The translations under genes and the position numbers were made by a program. From Membranipora membranacea (taxonomy: Eukaryota; Bryozoa; Gymnolaemata; Cheilostomatida; Membraniporidae): 64,000 bases of DNA. Shown here one piece after another: positions 11,701 to 23,700 of this stretch. The stretch is from the NCBI GenBank assembly GCA_914767715.1, contig OU612072.1:434001-498000 (forward strand). Reading direction: 5' to 3'. Within the stretch, counting starts at the first letter, position 1, and each line of letters starts with the position of its first letter. The notes beneath the pieces were generated by a model. The model was not told the DNA's origin. It was given only the letters and a program-made list of their open reading frames with translations, and did no database searches.

Positions 11701-14700
11701 ACCCAATAGTGAGCATGGCGATTGCCAATGACATAAATATGCTGTCCTAGTGAGCTACGGCATGTATCCTACAAGAAACCGGGATTTTATGACGATCAAG
11801 GCATTACAGACATGTCCAGACATGTTTTAGACACAGGCATTCCATGAGTATTCGCTTACTTTTTCAGCCATCTATTTTCAGTAGTTTCGGAAATATGACC
11901 ATCTGATAACTGCTCTCTCGGTAACAACGTGCCTTCATTCGGAAACCTATTTGGAAAAAAGTAATACTGAGGTCAACAGCAGACTCTACCATGTATGTTT
12001 CAATATATATTTTGCCTTTACCACGTAAGGAGTTGCCTGCTCTTGATACCCGAGCAAGCAACTCCCATTTACGGGTAACCGTGGTTTGCATGAGCCATTA
12101 GAATACCAAGAATACCGCAAAATATGTAAGAATGCGTTTCGACTGCAAGGTAGCTTGTCTATAATCATGCCACGTTTAAATAAAAATCGAATCGCAAATA
12201 AACTTAGGGGATATCAGCCAGGAGATGATAGAATAGCGACACAAGTGTTTAGCCCACAATGCATCCGCAGGACGGTGAGACTCGAGAGCAGCCAATATAG
12301 GCGCATCATTGAGGAGAAAAATGGGTGAGCTTGACTTGACGCATGAAACTGATGTTTTATTGGCTTTGACCAGTTTTTATTCATTCTTAACGGGTGTAGT
12401 CACATACACAAGCTAATATATATATATATACAAATATATATGAGTGAAGACTGTCATCTGCTGGTTTTCTGTTTGCAGACGTCTGGTGGCGAGAACAGCT
12501 CGAGGAGAGAGTGCTGGTATGAGAGTTCTTCGGCCTCGCGCAACCTGCAAAGAAAAAAGTTTAGAGCAGTCAAATAACGGCAATGAGGCTAAGGGTGTGG
12601 GAAACTTTGTGGTCAACATGGACATGATGCTGCATGCGCTGCAGGACTTCCAAAAGCGCCACAGGACATTGGAAACTTTCCAGGAGTGGCTCATAGGTAT
12701 GAGCGTCACAAGAAAAAAAGGCCTCACATGCAGCATATCATTAACATGCGGGTCAAAAGGGTGCAGCTTTACTAAAGTTTATCCGCTCTACAAAGCAGCG
12801 CAGGAGAGCAGGAGGGGGCCAAAGAGGGCAGCTATCAACAAATTATTTGGGCATGCCGTGCAGGATAACTGCCTTGGCATGCACGGGGCATGTCAGCTGT
12901 TTGCATTGCTTGACATGTCCCGGCTGGCTCAATCCAACTGCCAGAAGCTGGCCAAGCATGTAGACAATGAGATGACAGACATAAATAACAGAGATCTGAA
13001 CAGACTGGCAGGGGAAAAATTAAATGATAACAAACAATATGGCCTGAGCGGGGGGAGAGAGGGGGAGATTGCCATATCAGTGGACAGCCGCTACAATTCG
13101 TCAAGGTTTGGCAATAGAAAGAAGATGGGCCTCTGTGCCACACAAGCCGTCACGACTGCTATCGACAGCTGTACAGGGAGCGTATTAGACTACGTCATTG
13201 AGAAAAAGGTCTGCTCAAAGGGGTGCAGGCTGCGCCAGCACAACAACGCAGCATGACTGCAGTGCTACCCTGCCTAAAGAGGAGAACATTCTGGAGGGGC
13301 CCATGAATACCAAATTGGGCGTGAGCTTGCTGACACGTGGGCTCATCCCGGTGACGGTGACATCTGACAACGATGGGCAGGGTGCAAAGCCCTATCAGGC
13401 TTTGTTGAGTGCGAGGCCAGAAAAGTGGACTGTTACGGCCCAGTCCGACCCATCTCACCTGGGCAACTCACAGGTTAGAGCTATAGAGAAGGTGAACTTC
13501 AGGAAAGAGACAATCAGTTGCGCCAGGGTAAAGACAATTGACTCACATAAGAAGTTGCTGGCAAAAGACGTCAAGTACAGTTCCAGTATCATTGCGCAGC
13601 AGTCGTCCAAGCTGGGTTTATCGATAATCCAAGTAAATCATCTGGTCAGTACGGCCGTGGAGTGCTTCGGCGGCAATCATCAGATGTGTTCTAGACTGGT
13701 TGGCAGCAGCTGCTGCGGGACAGAAGAGGACAACTGGATGCTCAGTAGCTCACTGTTCCGTGCTGCTGGTCTGGGGCATATAAACTGCAACAAAGAAGAG
13801 AAAAAAAAACTGTTAGATGTTTTCAATATTCGCCTTCATGCCAAGGCCCTTCAAGCGACAAAGCTTGGCTTTAGTACACAGCGCAACGAGGCATTTAACA
13901 GGGCATTGAGTAAAAATATGCCAAAGAATGTCCTATTCAGTAAAAACTACCGCGGCAGAGCCAGCAGTGCAGTTTACCGCCACAACAATGGACGTGGCTC
14001 TGTGGCAGAGAAGCTTGCCGATGTCGGCTGCCCGTTAAGCCAAAATGCCATCAAGCGGCTTCAGTCGTAGCAAAAAAGTATCAAACGTGCCAGAGCACTA
14101 CAAATAAGCGGACAGTATAAAAAGATGAGGGCAATGAGCCGCATGAGAGCGGCCCAAGATTGGATCAAAAGAAAGATAGCCGTTGAAAATCGTGACCATG
14201 ACTATATCTGCAGCAAAACAACAAGCAGAGTCGCCGCTCGCCTTTCGCGCGCAGTTGAGCATGATTACTGCACGGGCCAAAACGACCTTTTTCAGCCTCA
14301 GTGAACATCTTGTTTTTTTCTTTACATACACACAACGTTCTATCATACAATACAATGCTACACAATGTCACACAGTGACATACGAATATATTAAATAAGC
14401 AGTAAACATGTCTGGACATGTCTGGGCAGGAATGATGAATAATTATAATACATGCACGCGGGTCTTCATTATAAATCCCATACGGTGTAATATGTGTGAG
14501 TGTGTGTGCAATGAGGGATTATAGCCGGATAATATATTATATAAGAAAGCAAACACCAAATCAGATGGGGGGGGGGGGGGCAGGCAGATGAGTGAATACA
14601 GTACAGTACCTGATAGTGGTGATAATTATTAAATCAAGCAGTTCGGGTAGCCAGCAGCATGGCCGCTGCACTGGCTGTCATGAAAGCACCTCCTGCGCTG

Positions 14701-17700
14701 CATATTTACCCAGTTTGACTCTAGGCTCAGGTGGTGGACCGAAAGGCACAGCTTGTTGTGACACAAGTGCGAGGCCTCGTAGCCAACTGGAAGCTGTGTG
14801 GTGCTGAGGGAACACATCATCCTTACCCTATGCACACCCAGCACCCTACTCTCCCCATCACTCCATTCAACCCTCATCATACCATAACCCCTGGATGATG
14901 TGCCACCAGTCCACACCAAACAACCCCCAGAGGCAGAAGCCTGCACCCGTGCCATCAACTTGCTGTGCCACAAAGCATAAGGTGGCCAAGAAGAGATTTG
15001 TTTGTTTTGTTTTTCATTCATTTGTAAAGTCAGCTGATTGTCTGCTAATGCCACTATTAGGTCCAACACCTCTATTTATTTCCCCATTGCTTTACATGCA
15101 AATTATGTTGACTTCTCACCTCCAAAAGCCTGCTTCAGCTTCTTTCAATTCTTTAACCAGACCACTCAAAACGATGGTCTGCTTCTGCTCTGACATACTT
15201 GAGAGTATTGAAAGGAAATCAGTTGTCAGATTTTTTCGGCGCTCAATCAAACGGAGCAAGTGCATTTTTACAGGTTTTCCAGCTAGTTTTGCCTCAACTG
15301 ACTTGTCTGCATAAAGCGCCCCAAATTGATTTTGCTAAAATTATTTAAAACCTCAAATCACCAAAATTTCAATCGTAAATACAACAGGCAACATTTTCAT
15401 GCCTCAATATTACTGACTGCAGTACTATCAATTTGCCTGGGTCCTGATTTGTCGTCAGCATACTAGTCATTTCATTTTGGAGGATGGGTGCAACAAGTTG
15501 ACCTTCACCTAATTGCAGGTGTATTACCTAACTCATCTCTCTTTAAAATAGGAGAGAGAAAAACTCATCTCTCTCTTAAATAGGGGACAATAACTCATCT
15601 CTTGTATACATAAATCCCATTCTTCAGGCATTTGGTAGAGATAATTCCTACTGGTGGATATATGAGCTTCTCTGACACATTAGTTAATGGCTGTTATGAA
15701 AGCAGAATGTTGAAATAACCAAACGGAAGCTTCCCGTAACTCATAACATAGATAGATGCACTAATGAGTAAAGACTTCCTAGCTGCCACATAAACTTTAA
15801 CTCAAGATATTCATAAATTTACAAACATCATGAGGATCAAGCTGGTGTCAACCCACAAAAGAAGATATACCCCTCCCCTGCCTGTACAGGGTGTAATCTA
15901 CTATAGTTTTTGTTTTCACCAGACACACAGAGGATAGTCATCATTACTCCTACAGCTATGAAAACAATCTGAGATAGATATCTATATCGTATCGTATCTA
16001 TACACTCAACAATAGATAAACCTGTTTGTGAGTCAGAATCGTGAAATGTGCTGTTTATTTTGGCACAATGACAGCCCATAAAAAGATTGATAGCTTAGCT
16101 CCCTCATAGTGTCCTATCAAACTACTTTACAATATGAAAAGGGTGCGGGTGGGGCGTCCGCGGAAGTGGTGTCTAATCACAGATCATAGGTGAAATAATT
16201 ACCTGAGTCTACAGATCTCAGTCTATTCTCAGTCTCACTCAGTGATTCAGACATCTCTGTACATTTAGACTCTAGTTCTGATTTCTCATCATACAGCTGT
16301 CTTATCTGTAATATATATTATATATATACTTTTATTGTCAGCAACAATTTATTATTTCAAATGTTTTTCATGATGTGACATAAATGGCAAAAAGGAAAAT
16401 GATACAAACAAAGATTCAACAAAAAATAAGACTATGCCAATAAACTGAAAAAATGTTGCATTAGCCTTTTCTTAAACGTATTCAAAGTAAGAGTGCTTCT
16501 CAATGAAGAGGGTAAAATATTAAAGTTTGTTGCTATTTTGTGGTTTAAGTTGTCTAATGGAGGTTTAAGTAAGTGTGTATCCCTTCTTGGAAATCGGTGT
16601 GGTGTGGTAATAAAAAAATCAGAGATGTATGGAGGTGATGAATTATTCAGAGCCTTAAATCCCGTAATGCAAGTAAAATAATTGCTCAGTATTGGAAGGG
16701 GTAAAATTTTAAGTGATGTACATAGGTCATTAGTAGGTGACAAATAAAAAGGTATATGTTGAACATTGGTCACAATTCTCAAGGCTCTTTTTTGCTGAGT
16801 GAAAATAGGGTTTGTGATATTTGTGCAAAGCTAGGCGTAGCGAGGTTTGGTATATGGTATACAGTATAATATAAGAGAGCAATTTATTTGAACGTCTACT
16901 CACCTATAAAGATGTACTGTAAAGAGGACGAGATCTCGCGTTGACTGTCCAAGGTCAAGGTTAATAGCCTGTCAGCACTCTCGGTCTAGATGGTACAATT
17001 CCGATAAGGTGCTGGTCTGCTAAGATCTCGGATAACCTCACAATTTGATGCAGATAAGTTGTAATATATATGGATACCATAAATGAGATAACAGTTAATA
17101 AATTGAAAATAAAATTGTTTAGCAGAATGTGTGGTCAAGTAGGGTCTGCATAGCTTAAGAAAGTTTGTATTTTTTGACACCTTATCCAAAACAGTCTCAC
17201 AATGGCCATTCAATGAAAATGAGTCAGATATCTTAAAGCCAAGAAGTTCAGTTTCATGCCTTTGAAATATTTGGTTATTGTCAATTTTTAAATTTAATGA
17301 TGAATCCTCCCCAAAAGAACTTAAAAAGTGTGATTTTTTATAATTTATTGTCATGTGATTATTTTTGCACCACTTGTTGATTGAAACCAAATCTCGATTA
17401 CAAATTTGAACTAATGTAGAGGGAACAGAATGGCTTGCTACAAAAACAGTGTCATCAGCATATGCATAAGAGTTCGAGGAGAGAGGTAGATTTAGTAGAT
17501 CATTTATATAAATCTGAAATAAAGTTGGTGTCAGTATTGAACCTTGCGGAACCCACTATTGATGTCAAGTATTGATGACACTGCACCATCAAAATGAACA
17601 TACTGAGACCTGTCCTGTAGAAATGATGATAGCAACAAAAATGCCTTGTTCTCAGAATTAAAGTTCTGTAGTTTATTTTTTAATATTTGATGATCAACAC

Positions 17701-20700
17701 AATCAAATGCCTTGCAGAAATCAATAAACAGAAAAATACTCTTCTTTTGTTTGAGTTTCTCAGAAGAATAGTCAGAAATAATTTTATGAACGGCGTCGCT
17801 GCATGAATGTGCAGTGCGAAAACCGGACTGCGATGAAGATATTAGATGGTTTTCATTCAAAAATATCTGCATATTAATATTTAAATGTTTTTCAAATATC
17901 TTCGAAAGAACGGGTAAAACTGATATAGGTTTATAATTTCCTAGGTCATCTTTTGACCCTGACTTAACAATAGGGGTTACGCGAGCAATTTTCCAGACTT
18001 TTGGAAATACTCCTTCATTTAAAAATCTATTGAAAATATCTGTGAGCACTGGACCTATGTAGGGAAATGTTTTGTTTAACATCCGAACTGAAATCTGGTC
18101 AGGACCAGTGCTTTTGCCTATGGGTATTGATTTTAGAAGCTTATGCAATGAGACTGTTGTAAATTTTGGAAATTGTTTCAAACCTTTGTGGTGGTAATTT
18201 GGTAAAGTACTAGAAAAATCAGAAATCAAAGAAAAATCTTTTGATAGCTTCGCAGCGATAGATGTAAAATGCTCGTTCAAATTACTGCTAGAAATATCAG
18301 CAGCATTGTCAATATAAGTTTTAGTTTAGTTTCTGATATTTAGCGCATTCCACAATGATTTGGTATTATGGCCTTTGGAATTTTCAACCAGTTTTGTCAT
18401 ATACTTCTTCGTTTTTCTTTTTATCATGTTAGTGACTAAGTTTCTTTCAATTTTATAAAAATCCCATAACTTTTGAGATTTATACTGGTCTCTTAGTCTC
18501 ATATGATCACGCACTTCATCATCAATCCACATAGGAAGGACCTCAGATAAGACATAGCGAGTCCTCAGTTTTATAAGTTTTGATGTTAAATTTAAGAAAG
18601 TTTCATTGAAATTCTCTATGACATGGTTGATGTTGCTGTAACATAGAGATTAGTGCCAGTCAACATTGCTGAAATATTTGTGTATATTTTCATCGGTAAA
18701 TTTGCTATAATCGTTGAAATTTATCTTAATTCTTTTCTCTGATTTTACAACACCCTTTTTTCGTATTGCCATAATCAAAAAATGATCACTTAAAGAGTAT
18801 TTCAGAACTAAGCTAGAACGAACATTGGCTGGTTGGTTGGTGTATATGTGGTCAATGATAGATTCAGAATTTTCTGCAATTCTTGTAAAATCCTTTATTA
18901 GTTGTGGAAGTCCAAGTGGATTTATGACATTTCTAAACCACCTGACCAATGTGCTGTTATGACTGAGGTCAACATTAAATTCACCCAAAATGATTACTTC
19001 CCTGCAAATTGATACAATGTTCTCGATGTAATGAGTGAAGACATGGTTCCAATCAACAAGTGCGCTAGGTGGGCGATAAACGAAGCATGTTAAAAAAGAT
19101 TGTGAGTGGGTTTGGGAGATTTTCAAAGTAATTGACTCATGCATTGAATGGTTCGCAACATTGATCTCTTCGAATGAAATACCAACACGTATGTAGCATA
19201 GCAAACCCCCTCCTTGACCAGTATTCCTATCCTGTCTTACAATATTATAGTTCAATATATGGAAAAAACTATTTGATTTAGACTCAGATAAACAAAAAAT
19301 ATCGAGATCATTTTCATGTAAGATCTTTTTGACTTCATCAATTTTGCTTGTAAGCCCTCTAATATTTAGATGAGCTATTTTCATGCCTTGAGTAAAATAC
19401 CTAGACATTTGGAGTTGAAATTTCTGATAGGTGGCAATATATGAATAAGGATTTGAGTGGTATACCATTGTGTATAGCGTGTTTCATGTCGGTTTGTGAT
19501 GCGAATTTTACCTTCACAGTGCGCAAGGTCTTACCACCTTTTGAGAGTCTCTCAATAGTGGCCTCCGGATAAACTGATTTGACATCTCGCTCTATATCAT
19601 TGTTACTGCCTTCTTTAGGGACATTGTACATCATGGCACAGTTTAAATTCTGAGTCTTGGGGTCTTGTGGTCTCCTTGCAGTCGATCCACCAAAGAGGAG
19701 ACAATTCCATTCCGTTACAATTTTTATAGCTGTAGCAGTATCTCTAAATTGAATGGCCAGTTTTGGATGATCTGACATTTGATATTAACGATAATGTTTC
19801 TTTCAGGTGCAAATGGTTCTCTATGCGTTGACTGTGGATGGTCTGAGCTGTGTTGGTCCTTACTGGATGATTTTAGTTTTGACTTTCTGCTGTGAAGGGT
19901 ATTATTGTTTGATGATCCACTATGGTGTGGTGAATGGGAAGGCCGGCCGTGGGATTGGAAGGATGGTGGTCGGGATAAAGGGTTTGCCTGGTTTTGTTGA
20001 GTCGAATTGTGTGGTGTTGGTATGGAGGGGGAAACATGAGCACCAGTGTCATGCCTTTGTGTTTTTCCAGCAACCTCTGCATACGTTCCAAATTTCTGGT
20101 TGATGGAAGATTCCAGTTGTTGTTTTACACAGATTAGTTGATGGTTAAATTTCTGCTCCATAGTTTCTGAGAAATGGCTCAGGTGAGCACGTAATGTGTC
20201 ATTGGTTAATGATACGATGTTTCTGCTCTCCTGCATTTGTTGGATGATCTTGGTTTGGTTATTGACTACCTCTTCCAGTTCTTGAATTCTTGACTGCAGT
20301 GACTTGTGCAAAGCCTTGCACATATCAAGACTGCAGTCTGGAATTTTGGTAGGTGGTGAAGAAATTGGTGGGTAAGAACTTACGTCAGAGATTGGTGGAG
20401 GGATCGATTTATTGAGAGGAGATCTTGATTTTTCTCTTGTTTTTTTTGGTGGAGTGAGTTGGTCATGCATTCCTGTCTCAGCTTGTCTCCTGTTAAAGGT
20501 TGCAGATGTAAACTGTTGGTTGAATGGAGAGGAATTTTTTATAGCGTTTCGAACATGAGTGATATCTTTGTCAGATTGGATAATAGGAGATGAGGTGTTG
20601 GGGATGGGTGATATAGGATTGGCGGTATTGTTGATTAGGTACTGGTTTTTGACTGGGCTCTGTTGGGAAGGGGTGGTGGGATGGGAAGGCAAACCCTTTG

Positions 20701-23700
20701 ATGACTCACTTTCAATGTTTGATGAAGTTGATGGGACAGGGTGAGTTGGGAGCGATGGCTCAGTAGCTCCATCTTTGCTATGTGTGAAAGATGGACTATT
20801 GATTGATGTATCCATATTACTTTCGTCTGAGAAGCTATCTCTTTCATAGTTTTTGTGTGGCAGATTGATTGATAATCCTGGTTGGCAGCATCAACAACGT
20901 GATGAGGCATCTTAGACATTAGTTTCTCGTAGTGAGCCATGAAATAGTTAAAGTACTAGGCTAATGGGGGGGGGGGGGGGGGTGCACGGAGATTAATCAT
21001 AATTAGTATTTTCTGGTGACAAGCAAGACCGCATTAGAGGCGGATAATGGCCTTGGTCTCCTCCTCTTACAGCCAGTCCACGTTGCGATCTAAGGTGGTC
21101 AAGTGTGTTATATAAGAAATTGTGATTCGCAGACACCCATAAATAAAGTTGAATAGAAGCCTATGATATAGCTATTGTTATGTTGGATCATCCCACTTTG
21201 GATTATAGGATTTAATTACAACGGTAAATTTCAATGTTGACAACGGTATCTAGGCAACCTCTGAAACCATAAATCATAATGTCAAAATCGACCAATAAGA
21301 GCTTGAATAATTTGAAGCGGATGATTTGAAATCATTGGAACTGGGAGTTTTTGGATGACATCAGGTGTATTTTCACCACTTTCCGATGCAATTTTTGGAA
21401 GGGAAATTTATTGGGCATGTGTATCACACAATTACGCATCAGCACATCTGATTCCTATCAAAAAAAAATCACTACTGCTCCTCTTATTTCTGAAAAAGCA
21501 GGAGGAATTTGAATGCTGCTAACCTCATTTGAAATTGATATGGCTGGGTGATCGCTTTACATTGACTGGCCCTTATATACCGGTAGAGCCACTTTAATAT
21601 CTGAATTTCCGTTCACCAAAATAGTGGATGTCGTATTAAAAAATTTGATAGTATAAACTTTTTTTTTCTTTTTTTTTAGCTTTTTCGAAACACTTATACA
21701 TGCTCCACTTTTATCAACAGTTAACTTTAGAACACACACCTTCAATGTCTTTAGTTTTGAGAAAGTTTGCTAGTGAAGTTTTGATCCACTTGAATGCAGC
21801 GGTGTAACATACAATCACTATCTGCGGGTTTTTGGTAGTGCCCTTAACTTCTATAGTTGATGTTTGGTTAAAGGTACTATCCAGCTTCTTCTGAATGGCA
21901 TTTATCTTGTCCAGATAATATGGCATATGGTTGACATGTTCCTCAGTTGAATTAGGCTTCATTGTGGAAACCAGTGTAGGTTCAGAGGAAGATGAAGTAC
22001 TATCCGAGTCTAAGTCATTGCTATTCTTTTTCAGCGCTCGGTGAAAATGTTTTATCATTTGTTAAATATTACTAGTATAGATTATACTAAAAACAATGTC
22101 AGAACAGTTTTTTATTGCTGCTTGCTGCGTCGCTCACAACAATCAGAATCACAAAAATCAGAATCACAATAATCAGAATAATATTTAAAGATGTAGTCAT
22201 CTCAAAAACAAAACTGTACACTCTGTCACTGCCGCACAAAGCTAGACACAACCATAACTACGAAGTCGTTCAGCAACTTCAAAACTCCTTGTAAACATAG
22301 AGTGATAACCTGAGATAACGCCTCTCCACCTGCTCCTCAATGATTGCTGCCGGCTATAACTATGAGGAGACAACTCCCAAACACTGCCAAATCATATTTG
22401 TACTTGACTTGAATTTTGAAATTGATCGAGACCCTCGGACGTGTTTGCCCATTACATTTTTATGTTGAGAAATATATGTAGCCATCTTTGGCAATTATCT
22501 GAGGCGTACAGAATGAGTTATGGTGATTTATAAAATTGATGGTGACCAAACCTCAGCACTCAGATCTGCACTGAAACTGGTGGTGGCTAGTGTAAGAATA
22601 AGAATGATGCAGAGGCAGCGTTATGGTAGGACACTAGTATGATACCTGCCGCTCTGATAAGTAAGACAGAGTGCTGAGGTGGGGATAACTACGATATGGA
22701 CAGTAGAGATGTCATCTTACTACCGTAAGGTCGCGTATTGTAGCCGCATGGTTAATGTCTATGAGTGGTTAAAACTTAGTCAAGCATACCGCGGTAATAA
22801 TAAGGGCATTGTTTCCAAATTCTATAGGCAGGCGGCTAATGAGTGAACATACATACTGACTCAGTTGTAACATGCTAGCATCGACTATATATCTCTTATT
22901 TTTATTAACAATATCCGACCTCAGAAGAGACATATAAAATTGGAGAGCTCAATGTATTGACCTTGTAATAACCTTGCAGTTTTTTGCCTCGTTACAACTA
23001 CATAAAATTATCATCCAATTAGAAACGATCTGACCGATAGTTAACCAATCAGCATTCTTCTTCTCCAACTAGTAGTTGATGCAATGATTATTATTATGGC
23101 AGACAGAAACGTATCATAATGTTTTGTTTTGAAGAAGTAAGTAGGACAGCTGTGGTCAGGTCTGTGCAGTGTGGTGGGAGAGCATTAGCATGTAACACAT
23201 AGTGTGCACATTTCTTGATCATTATATTGCCTGGGCGGCTAGATATTGTGGTTAAATGACAGTGGGCTTGCTGGTGTATTTTGGCTAAAATCTGTGTTTT
23301 GTTTCCTAAATTAATCCAGGCCTGTTCACCAACAAGCCACGTGGTTACAATACGCGACCTTACGGTACAAATCTAATGTGGGAGGGGGTGCCACCACCCT
23401 ATAGCTGCGCTGATCATGTTCTATACTTTTGCATATACATCTCTGATCGATAGTGTTCCCCAAAGCACTCTTGGCAACAGCAACTGGTATTCACCTGGTT
23501 TTGGGACTGCTCTTTACTAAGAGAGAATTCTGATTCTATTTTAGCTATCCTTTTATCCCTATTTGTAAGTTCTAACTGTATCAAATCAATCTCTTTCTTC
23601 TCACTTCTTTCGAGCTGTCTGACCTCCCCTGTCAGATAATATATATATCATTTAATATACACATAATATGATAGATGATAAAGATCTTAACCTTATACAT

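Larger units (their letters stand above)
10743..15536. mobile_element. Compound transposon: two terminal repeats, Mutator-like transposase, His-Me endonuclease
   Basis: A 4.8 kb block is bounded by two direct copies of a ~0.47 kb repeat (10748-11711, interrupted by a LINE; 15057-15533). The ends of each copy are imperfect inverted repeats: TTAGGTCCAACACCT at one end, and TTAGGTAATACACCT when the other end is reverse-complemented. The same minisatellite flanks the block on both sides, and joining those flanks gives a plausible uninterrupted array (GGGGACAATAACTCATC) with a TA or TAA overlap. Inside are an intron-bearing Mutator-like transposase (+) and an I-PpoI-like endonuclease (-). Whether the block moved as one unit or formed by separate insertions and recombination cannot be settled from one copy. 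Confidence 0.55.
16320..20944 (-). mobile_element. Near full-length CR1/L2-like LINE, frameshifted
   Basis: This non-LTR retrotransposon lies in a golgin intron, in the same orientation as the gene. In element order it has ORF1 (coiled coil plus RRM-like), an APE-type endonuclease, a reverse transcriptase and a C-terminal domain. It ends close to the AT-rich TATATATAATATA stretch by the exon at 16203-16305. Several frameshifts and stops make it inactive. A segment of about 185 bases near 16836-17020 interrupts its 3' coding part. The 5' end is near a G-tract at 20967-20984. I could not identify a target duplication. Confidence 0.85.

Noticed and set aside
16904-16985. Candidate golgin exon
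   Set aside because: Including it breaks the phase between exons 23495-23628 and 16203-16305, which join perfectly without it; kept only as an exon-like island.
20559-20744. Small + strand frames over LINE ORF1
   Set aside because: Antisense shadows of the Ser/Pro-rich ORF1 coding strand.
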